46,090 bases of DNA, taken from positions 1 to 46,090 of the IMG/VR virus record IMGVR_UViG_3300045051_000281; one strand, written 5' to 3'. The stretch is from a virus. The translations under genes were made by a program, and so were the position numbers. Every line of letters starts with the position of its first letter. Position 1 is the first letter of the stretch. Of this stretch, positions 1 through 8,689 are shown piece after piece. The notes below the pieces were generated by a model. It was given only the letters and a program-made list of their open reading frames with translations, was not told where the DNA came from and did no database searches.

Positions 1-127
1 GGATTTGCTCTATCTGCCCATCGACCGAAGGTCCCCCGCCGATAATCACCGCCTGCTTGCCGGTTTCTCGACCACGCAATAGGCTAAAATCACGGGACGA
101 GGTACCTAAGACGGCTTGCACATTGGC
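1..127. repeat. Terminal direct repeat, left copy (circular contig overlap)
   Basis: Identical to bases 45964-46090. The two copies lie in one reading frame that is uninterrupted across the join, so the window is a closed circle cut at an arbitrary point. A 127-base overlap is a common assembler k-mer length. It is therefore more likely an assembly overlap of a circularly permuted or circular molecule than a biological terminal repeat. Confidence 0.95.
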
Positions 128-1048
128 GCGTTGCAGCTTGACGGGGAATTTGTTGTGTGTTTTCAGGTCAGGAATGCGCTGTGGATTGGCCCCGAGGACA
201 TCAAGGACGGTCTGTGCGGCGCGGGGAATATAGTGCGTGCGATCCATCCGATGCGCCGAGGGTTTCCAAAACGAGACAATCTGCTCCGTGAGCATGACCG
301 CTTGCCAGCCTTCGCATTGCATCACATAGTCGAGTGTGTCTGCCGTGAAGTGATAGGGGTGTGCCAGTTGAAACATCCCCGCAAGGGGCGTGCGATGAAT
401 CCCAGGCACGGCGACAAATAGCACTCCGTTCGGGGTGAGGAGTTGCCGCATCTGTGCCAGGAATGCAGGCAAATCCAGCGCATGTTCTAATACGTGATTG
501 AGGATCACCAAATCTGCGGTGATGCCTCGCTGAATCAAGGTATCCGGCGTGCCGACTTCAACCGGCAACCCGTGATCACGTCCCCATTGCACCGCTGTTG
601 GATCATGGTCCACGCCATAACAGCGCAGGCCTTGCTCGACAAACGGCGTCAGCAGAGCCCCTTTGCCGCAGCCAATATCAATCACCGAGGACGGCATCAC
701 GTCATAAAACTCGCAACAGGTCAGAATATCCTTCCCATCCTGCACGGCGTGGGACGGATCATGGTCGTCATCCGTGCGGTAGATGCGCCGATACTCATGC
801 TCGTAGAAGGACTGGTAGGACTCGGCGGTCATGCGGGGGCTGATATAGACCACCCCGCACAACGGGCACAGGTTTGTGGTGCAGGGCACGCCGTACCGAT
901 CCACGTCAGACACGATCTCCGGAGATGATGCCCCGCAATAGCAGGGCACCACCTCCTGAGGGTACGTTCCCGCGTCCTGTTTATCCCGCAGTTCGGCCAT
1001 CGCCATCAGGCTTTCGACCGTCTCTGCGTTCAGTTCACGGATGGCCAT
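1..1048 (-). CDS. Methyltransferase-DUF115 fusion protein, N-terminal part (continues at 45963)
   Basis: This is the first 349 codons of a 566-aa protein; the rest is at 45311-45963. The start ATG at 1048 overlaps the stop of the preceding gene (TAATG). Residues 36-64 hold a cysteine cluster (C36, C38, C56, C61, C64) like the zinc-binding segment found in front of some class I methyltransferases. A SAM-binding motif I (VIDIGCGKG) lies at 122-130, with an acidic strand end (YGVDHD) near 144 and NHVLEH at 184-189, typical of the Methyltransf_11/23 group. Near residue 333 the chain passes into a second Rossmann-type domain starting with VIIGGGPS. What is seen: both domains in one frame. Inference: it modifies a sugar or protein during virion assembly, since it sits between head and tail genes. 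The substrate is unknown. Confidence 0.85.
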   Translation of the reverse strand, partial: MAIRELNAETVESLMAMAELRDKQDAGTYPQEVVPCYCGASSPEIVSDVDRYGVPCTTNLCPLCGVVYISPRMTAESYQSFYEHEYRRIYRTDDDHDPSHAVQDGKDILTCCEFYDVMPSSVIDIGCGKGALLTPFVEQGLRCYGVDHDPTAVQWGRDHGLPVEVGTPDTLIQRGITADLVILNHVLEHALDLPAFLAQMRQLLTPNGVLFVAVPGIHRTPLAGMFQLAHPYHFTADTLDYVMQCEGWQAVMLTEQIVSFWKPSAHRMDRTHYIPRAAQTVLDVLGANPQRIPDLKTHNKFPVKLQRANVQAVLGTSSRDFSLLRGRETGKQAVIIGGGPSVDGQIEQI

Positions 1049-1773
1049 TAGGGTGCCAAGATCCGATCGTATTCGAGGATAATGAACCCTTGCGCCGGTG
1101 CCGCCGTGCCTCCTGATGCCGTCGCGTTCTGGAAGACAATCGGCAAGCCAGATGTGGCATTGGCGGCCACATAGTACTTGCGCACGTTGGTATTCGTGGC
1201 CGTCAGCGCCAACGATGAGCCCAGGATGCTCACCGCTGAGATGCTTTCATCCAGCGAGACCTTCATCCCGGTGGTGGCAGCCGTCACGCCTAGCGCAAAG
1301 CCTGCCGCCGCCGAACTGACGCCGCAATCGACGGTGGCCGTGGCATCGGCGGTATTGACGCGGATTTTGCAATCCTTGATGATCATGCTCTGGGAGAGCG
1401 AGAACCCCGTGCCATACACCACGCCGGAGAGCGAGGTCGTAAACGGCACATACAGCCGCTGAGGAATCTGCTCAGGATCAATCCTGATATTCTGATTGCT
1501 GGGCGTGATCGCCCGCAGATAGCGCGCCTGTCCCGTGGCGGACAAGACGATGAAATCCACGGAGGTGATGCTCGAATCGGTGAAGAACCGCGCCACACCA
1601 TTGCTCAGCGTGGCCGGCAGAGTTAACGCCGTGCCGTTCGCATCGCTGTAACAGGTGGCCGCCGTCGAAGTGCCCGCCGTCAGCACGGTAAACTTCCCTG
1701 TGCTATCGGAAATAGGCCGGTTCAGCCGCGCATCGATCAGATTGACTTGCCATTCTTGATAGTTACTCGCCAT
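1048..1773 (-). CDS. Virion-associated protein, 241 aa
   Basis: No family recognised. It starts at ATG 1773 behind AAGGAG, downstream of the capsid gene in the head operon. It is rich in Ala, Thr, Ser and Val with few charges, a beta-rich composition usual for tail or decoration proteins. The C-terminal half (SLDESISAVSILGSSLALTATNTNVRKYYVAANAT region) looks like a beta-sandwich. Inference from position and composition: a minor structural, decoration or adaptor protein. It is translationally coupled to the downstream methyltransferase-DUF115 gene through TAATG, so the two products may work together. Confidence 0.7.
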   Translation of the reverse strand: MASNYQEWQVNLIDARLNRPISDSTGKFTVLTAGTSTAATCYSDANGTALTLPATLSNGVARFFTDSSITSVDFIVLSATGQARYLRAITPSNQNIRIDPEQIPQRLYVPFTTSLSGVVYGTGFSLSQSMIIKDCKIRVNTADATATVDCGVSSAAAGFALGVTAATTGMKVSLDESISAVSILGSSLALTATNTNVRKYYVAANATSGLPIVFQNATASGGTAAPAQGFIILEYDRILAP

Positions 1774-1843
1774 CGTGCGATCTCCTTATAATTGGACGGT
1801 TTCAGGGGGTCAGGCCATCCCGACCCCCGTCCGTTCCAGTCCG

Positions 1844-2110
1844 TTAAATGCCCCCTTTGACGTGCGCGTTGTACCAAAACAGGTCGTTGCTCGCGGTGGT
1901 CACCGTGAACGTCGCGCCTGAAATGGTCGCGCAATAGGCTCCCGTTGCACTGGTGCAACTGCCGCACTGCACGCCGGTAATCACCGCACCCGCAGGAATC
2001 GGCAGCGTAATGACCGTGCTGGTGCCCGATCCGCCGCCAATCCCCGCGATGAGATGCGTGGTTTCTCCGGTTACTTTGACCCTCACGGGTCCGTAGGCTG
2101 TTTGTGCCAT
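1844..2110 (-). CDS. Small protein downstream of capsid, possible head decoration protein
   Basis: 88 aa, start ATG 2110 behind GAGGGG. It lies 14 bp after the capsid stop. It is beta-rich and almost free of charge, with three cysteines in the middle (CGSCTS then YCATI). Small proteins directly after the major capsid gene are often capsid decoration proteins; that role is inferred only from place, size and composition. Confidence 0.65.
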   Translation of the reverse strand: MAQTAYGPVRVKVTGETTHLIAGIGGGSGTSTVITLPIPAGAVITGVQCGSCTSATGAYCATISGATFTVTTASNDLFWYNAHVKGGI

Positions 2111-2124
2111 CGGTTACCCCTCTC

Positions 2125-3189
2125 TTAGTCCGCCACCGCAGCCGAGAACACATGAACGATGCCGTTGTCTTCATCGGAGAGCGATGAATCAATGGCGTTC
2201 CGTCCATAGACCAGCTTGGCGGTATTGCGGATTTCATGGACTTCATACGTGACCGTATGGCCCAAATCCTGTTCCTGTTCGTTGAACTTCGGCATCTGCC
2301 CCCAGACCACCGTGGCCGCCTGTGCCCCCATGAAGAGGTTATGCGCACACTGGATGGTGCTGGACACCAACTGCACGCGGTCGTACTCGTAAATCAGTAC
2401 GCCGTCATAGGATCCACGGAACGAATTGCCGGTAAACAACGAGGAATCGCGGTTGCCGTTCGGCGGCAGCAAGAGCTGCGCGTTGCGGTAGGCCGCATCG
2501 TTGTCCACCATGTCGCGCACCGCATAGGGATGCGCCACGAACACAAACCACTGCTCGAAATTCATCCCGACTTTGACGTTCATCGGGCGAATGCGCGACA
2601 CGGCATTGACCGGAATCAAGGCCTTGCGCTTGGCGATGCGGATCATGTTCGTGGTGAGCTGATCGGCGGTGTTATCCACGTTCAGCAACGCCGATGTATG
2701 GGTGGCGTTCCAGTTGGAATCGAGCGCCCCATAGAGGTAGCGTCCGCGTACACGCCCGGTGGAGGTGCCGGAGAGTGCGCCGATAATGTCCTCATCCAAC
2801 CGGATTCGGGCTTTCTCGACCAAGGCTTCGCGGCCCTGGTTGAGCAAATCCCATCCAACACGCTTCTGGGACATGGGCACATCGTCAAACCGGACCAAAT
2901 GCCGGATATTGTCGATGGTGATGCGCTGGTTGTAGAACTCAACGCGGCCTTCGTTCCCCAGTCCGAAGGTGTTGCCACTCACGTAGCCACCCTTCAACTG
3001 CGAGCGAATCCCGACGTTGATCGCATCGCCTGGCATCTTCGCCAGGTCTTGCTTCACCTGAATGACGGCATCCGTGGACGGACCCATGAGGTTCTTCATC
3101 CACAACTGCCCGATATATTCGGCGGCAATCCGATCCTCCCATGCGGAGACGGTGACGCCGTGACTCGTAAGGACTTCTGTATAGGCCAT
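2125..3189 (-). CDS. Major capsid protein (N4 gp56/DUF4043-like)
   Basis: 354 aa. The pattern of an N-terminal strand (MAYTEVLTSHGVTVSAWED), an early IQVKQDLAKMPGDAI stretch, the GRVEFYNQRITIDNIRH segment and a central GRYLYGALDSNWNATHTS resembles the N4-gp56/DUF4043 group of HK97-fold capsid proteins. The protein is not close to P22 gp5 by eye, although the surrounding gene order is P22-like. It follows the scaffold gene by 13 bp, with a GAAAGG ribosome site. It forms the icosahedral shell. No cleaved prodomain is evident, consistent with a separate scaffold protein. Confidence 0.85.
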   Translation of the reverse strand: MAYTEVLTSHGVTVSAWEDRIAAEYIGQLWMKNLMGPSTDAVIQVKQDLAKMPGDAINVGIRSQLKGGYVSGNTFGLGNEGRVEFYNQRITIDNIRHLVRFDDVPMSQKRVGWDLLNQGREALVEKARIRLDEDIIGALSGTSTGRVRGRYLYGALDSNWNATHTSALLNVDNTADQLTTNMIRIAKRKALIPVNAVSRIRPMNVKVGMNFEQWFVFVAHPYAVRDMVDNDAAYRNAQLLLPPNGNRDSSLFTGNSFRGSYDGVLIYEYDRVQLVSSTIQCAHNLFMGAQAATVVWGQMPKFNEQEQDLGHTVTYEVHEIRNTAKLVYGRNAIDSSLSDEDNGIVHVFSAAVAD

Positions 3190-3202
3190 CGCCTAAACCT
3201 TT

Positions 3203-4093
3203 CTAGCTCGCGGTCTTGCTAAATCCAGGGAACAGGCTGTCGAACACGAGTCGCGGTTTCTCATCGGGGGTGCCTGGTGTGACACTGGCCACCCCTCCAA
3301 GACCCTTGATCGTGTCCAGGGCCACGCCCTTGGACTTAAATTCTTTCAAGACTTTTTCGCGAACTTCTTTTTCCAGATTGGTGCGCAACTCCGTTTCAAT
3401 GGCCTTTCGCATGGCGTCCGGATCAGACCCGTACTTCGCCTTCGTCTCGGCTTCCTTGACGACTTTAATGGCTTCCAGAAGCGGCAATTTCGCGTTAAAG
3501 ACCCGCGCCTGCACGGCGGGATCGCCGTCAAATTGACGAAAGGGCGCATCGTCCGCCCATATCGTCTTCATGACGTACTCTTCGCCATATTGCTCGACCG
3601 CTGCCCAATGGGACGCGGCTACCCGTTCCGACTTCTTTGCCTCATCGACCAGGACCTCCGCCGGCATGACCTTCGGGCCGTCCTTCTGCTCGTCATACGT
3701 GCCATCGAACTTCTTGCCCAACGTCTCAATCTGTTTGGTAAGAGTGTCGATTTTACGTTGCGTTTCCACATTGACTTGACGCTCGCGGGTGTACGCATCG
3801 CGCGTATCCTTGAGCTGCTTATTCAGGCGCGTCAGCTCTTTTTGAGTGTTGGCCGTATCTGATTCAGTCGCTTTCGCCTCTGCGGGAGTGGCTGATTCTT
3901 TGGCAACTTCTGCTTTGGGCTCAGGCGCAGCCTCAACAACAGGCGCAACCACAGGTTCAACAGTTTGGCTCGCAGGGACATGGCCGACCTCCTCAGGGGT
4001 GACGGATGGCGCACTATTCCCTAGTCCTAACGCGGTCAGGACTGATGGGGTCGTGCTGGACTCAGACTGCGGTGCTGTCGCGCTCGTACTCAT
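3203..4093 (-). CDS. Scaffolding protein
   Basis: 296 aa from ATG 4093, chosen because GGAGG lies six bases upstream; a GTG one codon earlier is too close. The N-terminal third is Pro/Ala/Glu-rich and disordered (EPVVAPVVEAAPEPKAEVAKE). It is followed by a predicted coiled coil (about 85-130: TQKELTRLNKQLKDTRDAY onward) and a charged helical C-terminus. This composition and the position directly before the capsid gene are those of a phage scaffold that nucleates procapsid assembly and leaves before DNA packaging. Function is inferred from these features. Confidence 0.8.
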   Translation of the reverse strand: MSTSATAPQSESSTTPSVLTALGLGNSAPSVTPEEVGHVPASQTVEPVVAPVVEAAPEPKAEVAKESATPAEAKATESDTANTQKELTRLNKQLKDTRDAYTRERQVNVETQRKIDTLTKQIETLGKKFDGTYDEQKDGPKVMPAEVLVDEAKKSERVAASHWAAVEQYGEEYVMKTIWADDAPFRQFDGDPAVQARVFNAKLPLLEAIKVVKEAETKAKYGSDPDAMRKAIETELRTNLEKEVREKVLKEFKSKGVALDTIKGLGGVASVTPGTPDEKPRLVFDSLFPGFSKTAS

Positions 4094-4571
4094 CACTTAC
4101 CTCCTCAAGCCCTTCCGCTTGCGCGGGGATGGGCGGTTCAACAGACTCGGCGTGCCCTACCTTGACATCAGCCAAGGCGATGGGAACGCACTCCCAATGG
4201 ATCACTTTGTCACCAATTTGCAGCTTCTTCAGGCCGAGATCATTGGTCAGGTTGTGGCGTTTCAAAAACGCTTGCGCCTGCCATTTCCCAGGCTTGCCGC
4301 GGAACTTCTTGCCGATGGTCGCCTCGACGCGCTCGACATGCCGCTTGGCCTTTTCGTCGTCGCTGATCGGCGCGAACTTATTGATGGGCTTGTCGGCTTG
4401 GAAAAAGAACTCGCCGCATTCATCCAGCAAGAACTTGGCCCAGTCCTCGTTGGGAACCTCACATTGAGGCGTGAATTCCAGTTGCCCTTCCCGTTCGCTG
4501 CGAGAGACAAACGGAATCGGCGTATTGAGGCGATAGGGCAACGGTTTCGGGCCGCGATATTCCAGCAACAT
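4062..4571 (-). CDS. Hypothetical head-operon protein, 169 aa
   Basis: Not recognised. It begins three bases after the stop of the small upstream gene and its 3' end overlaps the scaffold start by 32 bp. It has a lysine-rich central part (IGKKFRGKPGKWQAQAF) and an acidic, Pro/Glu-rich tail that may be disordered. Its place between portal and scaffold suggests a role in head assembly, but no domain supports a specific one. Confidence 0.7.
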   Translation of the reverse strand: MLLEYRGPKPLPYRLNTPIPFVSRSEREGQLEFTPQCEVPNEDWAKFLLDECGEFFFQADKPINKFAPISDDEKAKRHVERVEATIGKKFRGKPGKWQAQAFLKRHNLTNDLGLKKLQIGDKVIHWECVPIALADVKVGHAESVEPPIPAQAEGLEEVSDEYERDSTAV

Positions 4572-4573
4572 GC

Positions 4574-4768
4574 TCAGCCTTTCGAGTAGAAATATTTTGT
4601 GTTCTTCACTGTCAAAATCCGCTCCCCGCGCTTAAAGTCGTCGTCCATCTTCTCGACTTCATGCACATGGAGGTTGAGGTCCTGCCCCTGAAACGCCCGT
4701 TCCGTTTCGACGGTCGTCGCGTGCGGGTCACTCAGCCGATTGTGTTTGATTCTGATTTCTCGACTCAC
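4574..4768 (-). CDS. Small hypothetical protein after portal
   Basis: 64 aa. GTG 4768 is preferred over TTG 4774 because the GAGG upstream is seven bases from GTG but only two from TTG. It overlaps the portal 3' end by 41 bp. It is charged, with no membrane segment or cysteine. No function is assignable. Confidence 0.6.
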   Translation of the reverse strand: MSREIRIKHNRLSDPHATTVETERAFQGQDLNLHVHEVEKMDDDFKRGERILTVKNTKYFYSKG

Positions 4769-6746
4769 TGGCAATCCTCGCAGTGTGAATAGCGGCCACG
4801 TTCTTCATGGCGTTGGTTTCAAGTTCGACACGCTGGCCGTGATGCGTGGACACGGCGGCAATCCTGGCGCGCTCCACATCGGCGTCGGTCTTCATCTTCA
4901 TCTTGAGAATTTCGGCCTTGTTCTGTAGCGTGCTGGCCGCGTCCGTCCCGCCAAGCCCTTGCATTTCGGCTTGTGCCAGCATGTCCCACTGAAACTGCTT
5001 CGCCATAATCGCCTTCTCGGCTGGCGTGAGTTCGTTCCATTGAAAGGCCACGGAGACTTTCGGCTGAATGGGTGGGGCCTGGCTCATGCCATCCACAATT
5101 TGCAACAGGCCCTCTTTATTCCGGAGATCGCTCATGGAGATGAACAGCTTGGCCCAGGCGGGGCCGAACTGAAGCACTTGCGGGAGCGTGGTCGCTAAGG
5201 TTTCAAACTGTTCGGCCTGTGAGGTCGTATGATCGACGGTATCGACGGCGATCAGGTCGTAGATTTCTTCGCGTAAGGTGTCGAAATGTTCCGCCGACAG
5301 GCGCACGGTGCGGACCAAGCCGGGATCTTCCGAGATTTGAAAGACGACTTCATCGGTGTAGAACTGTTTGATCAATTCCAGCGTCAGCACGGCTTTCATG
5401 CGGCGTGATCGCCGGATGTTGTCATAGATCGGCATCACGCCGGCCTGATGAATCATCTGTAGCCGCTGAATGCCTACGCCAGAGCGCACTTCAGGGGCAG
5501 GATTCAACTGATCCTCTCCGCTGATGCGCCGCATCGCCATCTTGGCTTCCTGCAACATGGTCAGGTTGCCTTGCGAAATGTCGGCGTTTTCCTTAATCAC
5601 AAAGCGGTCGAACTTGCCGTTTTCGACTTCGATTTGCCCGTCCATGCGGGCCAGTTCGTTGGCCAGTTCGTTCTTGTCGCGGATGGCGTTGCGTTCGTAG
5701 ATGGTCTGGCGGTTATTGAGGGACCAGAGGGCTTTCGAGCGCCGCGCATTGATTTCGCGCTGTGGGTCGATCAGGCCGGACACATAGCCTTGCGGCTCAC
5801 CGTCGATCTTGCGGTAGCAGTAGTAGGGAATGAACGGGAAGAGGTTGCAGCGATAGGGCGAGGGCTTCGGGCCATCCAAAAATAGCCCGCCGCAATAGAC
5901 CGCGACCCACATGCGGTCTACCGACCGCTCCGTGATGATGGAGCCAGGCAGTTCGGCAAGGGCGTCCTTGAGCGAGGATTTCGTGACGCCGCGCTCTTTA
6001 TAGATCGCTTTCGTTTCGCCAGTGGGGAGTTCGATCAAATACTGCGTGGCGCGTTTCTTGTACCAGATTTCGACTGGCCGGAAGCGCCGATTCTTGACAT
6101 CGTAATAGCGGCCAATCTCCCAATTCCGGAGCTTGAGCGCATCGGGATCAATGTTGCTGAGATTGGCGAGTGAGGGTTGCGAGGTGCCGAGCACCTGCTG
6201 AATCAGCGCGGCTTTCTCCTCGCCCCAGAGTTCGACGGCGATATCTTCATCAAACCACTTGGCGCGGCACACATACCGTGCTTCGATATTGATATCGTAG
6301 GACCGGCAAAACGGGTCCACAAACATGGTAAAAGGATCTTCATGCCGGTAGCGGACTTGCTGTTCACCCAGTTCGTTGCGATGAACAATCGCCTCGATCC
6401 AGCCGAGTCCGCCGATGAGCTGATCCTTGATCGCTTCGCCTTCGACGAATTCAAACTGGTTCACATAGTCGATATGCTTCAGGAGGTCGGAATAGCCCGC
6501 CGCCTTCTGTTCATCCGACTGATTGCGGCCCATGAACTTAATGTTGGTACGCTGGCGGCGGAACTGCCCTTGCAGACGTTCAATGGTGGGGCGGATTTCG
6601 TTCTCAACAATGACGGGCTGATTACGGTCCTTGAGGATGGACTTTTCTTCCGTGGTCCACTGATCGCCATGCTCAAAGCGGTAGCAGGTATCGGCGTTGA
6701 AGCGCCATTGCGTGACGATGGGATGATCGGCGGCAAGACGAAACAT
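4728..6746 (-). CDS. Portal protein (P22 gp1-like)
   Basis: 672 aa. It forms the dodecameric ring at the packaging vertex. The N-terminal part (WRFNADTCYRFEHGDQW, then NEIRPTIERLQGQFRRQR) and the central WKRCNLFPFIPYYCYRKIDGEPQGYVSGLIDPQREINARRS-type segment fit the P22-like portal group. The length is close to P22 gp1 (725 aa) and larger than siphovirus portals. The first in-frame ATG is used, but the same frame is open for 30 codons further back to the TAA that ends the preceding small gene, so a short N-terminal piece may be missing from this call. The C-terminal 100 residues are helical and charged, consistent with a barrel region. Confidence 0.9.
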   Translation of the reverse strand: MFRLAADHPIVTQWRFNADTCYRFEHGDQWTTEEKSILKDRNQPVIVENEIRPTIERLQGQFRRQRTNIKFMGRNQSDEQKAAGYSDLLKHIDYVNQFEFVEGEAIKDQLIGGLGWIEAIVHRNELGEQQVRYRHEDPFTMFVDPFCRSYDINIEARYVCRAKWFDEDIAVELWGEEKAALIQQVLGTSQPSLANLSNIDPDALKLRNWEIGRYYDVKNRRFRPVEIWYKKRATQYLIELPTGETKAIYKERGVTKSSLKDALAELPGSIITERSVDRMWVAVYCGGLFLDGPKPSPYRCNLFPFIPYYCYRKIDGEPQGYVSGLIDPQREINARRSKALWSLNNRQTIYERNAIRDKNELANELARMDGQIEVENGKFDRFVIKENADISQGNLTMLQEAKMAMRRISGEDQLNPAPEVRSGVGIQRLQMIHQAGVMPIYDNIRRSRRMKAVLTLELIKQFYTDEVVFQISEDPGLVRTVRLSAEHFDTLREEIYDLIAVDTVDHTTSQAEQFETLATTLPQVLQFGPAWAKLFISMSDLRNKEGLLQIVDGMSQAPPIQPKVSVAFQWNELTPAEKAIMAKQFQWDMLAQAEMQGLGGTDAASTLQNKAEILKMKMKTDADVERARIAAVSTHHGQRVELETNAMKNVAAIHTARIASESRNQNQTQSAE

Positions 6747-6836
6747 CCGATCCAGTTGGATCAGTTCGTCTTTTTCGGCGGGGTTGTTGCCGTAGTACTG
6801 AAAATCGTCCAGGGAAGCTGCACCGCGGCGAGGCCG

Positions 6837-7019
6837 TTACCGGCGAGGCGGCGTAGAGGACGTATAGCTATCCACTCGCATAGCACGTTCAACACGTTCT
6901 GTCAACTCCTCAGGGGGATACAGCACCGTTTCGAGCATCCGCACGCACTCCGCCGTCGGTTTCAAGTGCCGATAGAGCTGCATCAAGAGATCTCGGCTCA
7001 CCATCACGGGCTGATCCAT
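6837..7019 (-). CDS. Small hypothetical protein between terminase and portal
   Basis: 60 aa. The ATG at 7019 overlaps the large terminase stop (TAATG), so it is probably translated by re-initiation. The sequence is helical in its first 50 residues (LLMQLYRHLKPTAECVRMLE), then Ser/Thr/Pro. It lies in the same frame as the portal gene, separated by one TAA and 30 codons. No family is recognised. Confidence 0.65.
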   Translation of the reverse strand: MDQPVMVSRDLLMQLYRHLKPTAECVRMLETVLYPPEELTERVERAMRVDSYTSSTPPRR

Positions 7020-8518
7020 TAGCCTACCCATGCGGAGACGTTACGGCGGAAGGTCTTGGGCACCATCCGCCTCGGTGATACGAATCGCGCGGCGAATTCA
7101 CTCAAACAGAGCGAATCGGCCTTGTTGGGAGAGGACAACCCACGGTCCCGTAATTCCTGTTTACTCTCAATTTTGATCTTTTCCTTCGCCGTTTTGCTGA
7201 AATTGTACTTGATGGTCGAGAGTTCCCCGATTAATTCCTCATCGTGCGGGATGCTGATGGTCCCAGCTTGGAAGCGTTCGCGCAAATTCCACCATAACTC
7301 ATCGCGCAAGCGCATAAAGCGTTCTGGATCGCCGGCGGATTCGGCTACGTTGATGGGCAAAATGGGAATCGGCGTCAAATCCTTGAGCATGTCATAGGTC
7401 CCGGCTCCCCAGCCTATGACATCAATAGCCGCCACCTGTGCATTCGTCTCGGTAATCTCTTTGAGGCACCAATAGCCCAATTCCTGCGTATTCACCCCGC
7501 TATAGGTATCGAGTCCACGGATAATCGGGCCTTGACGGCGTAAAATCACCGATTGATCGCCGCCCAATTCGCGTCCCACATCAATCCCCAGCACCACGGG
7601 GCAGCCATCTTCGACGATCAATTCACGCCCCACGGCTTTCATGACCCAATCCCAGGGAATCAGCGTATCCGGCGCGGCCAATGGCGGGAGGCCCAGCACA
7701 CGAATGCGGTAGGCGTTGCTGTCCTTCCCATATTTGCGTTCCATGCGCTCAATATGGGTCCGGTCTACCAGTTCGCTTTCTTCCGCGTTCCAGTGGCAGA
7801 CCATCCAATCGGCGCGGTTCTTCGTGAAGGATTCGTAGAAGAATCCATGCGACTGCGTAGGGTTCCCGATTTGCAGAACGAGGTTGCAAGGGCCCGTCAA
7901 TGAGCCTTCCAGCGGACGAAACACCGGATCAGGTACGCCAGAGCTTTCATCGACCACCACCAACAAATTATCGGCGTGGATACCCGCCAGCGTTTCGGCC
8001 TGTTCTTCCGGCGAGGCTTTGACGTTCACGGTACGCGGAATCGCAAACCATTCCCGCCCCGCTTCTTCTTTCCAATAGATCTTTTCCGCTTGCCACTTGA
8101 TGAGGTCTTGGAGGAACGACGACCGCCGCAGCCACAAATGCACTTCCGGCCAGAGGTTCGTCTTGAGCTGCGTCCCGACTGGGGCAATACAGGGGATCTT
8201 ACAAAAGGGCCGGCAGACCATGAAATGCAAGATGATCCATGAGGCCGTGGACGTTTTGCCGGTACCGTGTCCGCTATGGATACAGAGGCCGATCTTCTTC
8301 GCGTCAGCCTTTTCCTCTTGCGTCATCGGCACGCCCCGCGCCAGCTTGAGCTTGGCCGTGAGGAGCCGCCTATAGCACTCGAGGCCTTCCCGCTGCTGTT
8401 CGCTGATGCGCTTCCCTGGCGTGCCATCCAGGTCAAACACTTCACGGACAAACAATAGCGGGTCCAGCGTCCATGCGCGGATCTTATTGGAGGCCTGTTG
8501 CGAGGCAGACGCGGCCAC
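7019..8518 (-). CDS. terL: Terminase large subunit
   Basis: 499 aa. The DNA-packaging motor ATPase and headful or site-specific nuclease. It has Walker A GHGTGKTS at 83-90 and Walker B LLVVVDE at 185-191 with the catalytic Glu. In the C-terminal RNase H-like nuclease, the first Asp is in GIDVGRE (about 313), a second is in AAIDVIGWG (about 366), and a late acidic site is in NKADSLCLSEF (about 475). It begins with GTG directly after the stop of the upstream 56-aa gene. Together with the P22-like order, this suggests headful packaging, which would give circularly permuted ends and explain the circular assembly. Confidence 0.93.
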   Translation of the reverse strand: MAASASQQASNKIRAWTLDPLLFVREVFDLDGTPGKRISEQQREGLECYRRLLTAKLKLARGVPMTQEEKADAKKIGLCIHSGHGTGKTSTASWIILHFMVCRPFCKIPCIAPVGTQLKTNLWPEVHLWLRRSSFLQDLIKWQAEKIYWKEEAGREWFAIPRTVNVKASPEEQAETLAGIHADNLLVVVDESSGVPDPVFRPLEGSLTGPCNLVLQIGNPTQSHGFFYESFTKNRADWMVCHWNAEESELVDRTHIERMERKYGKDSNAYRIRVLGLPPLAAPDTLIPWDWVMKAVGRELIVEDGCPVVLGIDVGRELGGDQSVILRRQGPIIRGLDTYSGVNTQELGYWCLKEITETNAQVAAIDVIGWGAGTYDMLKDLTPIPILPINVAESAGDPERFMRLRDELWWNLRERFQAGTISIPHDEELIGELSTIKYNFSKTAKEKIKIESKQELRDRGLSSPNKADSLCLSEFAARFVSPRRMVPKTFRRNVSAWVG

Positions 8519-8689
8519 CTATTTCTCGGTCTTCCCTACGCCTTCATGCACGGCAATGGTGCCGTAGTGTTCAACCCCCGCGGTCGGCATGGTGAGGTGC
8601 ATACCGTCACCAGTGGAGAGGTGCGGATCATTGACGCTGGTGCTGCCGTTCGTTTCGACTTGCGTTTCGGCGCGTTCATCGGATTTCAT
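8519..8689 (-). CDS. Small hypothetical protein before terL
   Basis: 56 aa, hydrophilic and rich in Glu, Thr, Gly and His. The start overlaps the stop of the nucleotidyltransferase gene (ATGA) and its own stop abuts the GTG of terL. It has no membrane segment or recognised domain. It links the metabolic cassette to the packaging genes in one transcript. Confidence 0.6.
   Translation of the reverse strand: MKSDERAETQVETNGSTSVNDPHLSTGDGMHLTMPTAGVEHYGTIAVHEGVGKTEK

Noticed and set aside
116-1462. Plus-strand frames in the first 1.5 kb
   Set aside because: They lie opposite a methyltransferase-DUF115 gene and a structural gene with correct motifs. The plus-strand products have shadow composition and no ribosome sites.
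2236-3222. Long plus-strand frame opposite the capsid gene
   Set aside because: It is antisense to a clear capsid protein. Long antisense frames are expected from the codon bias here.
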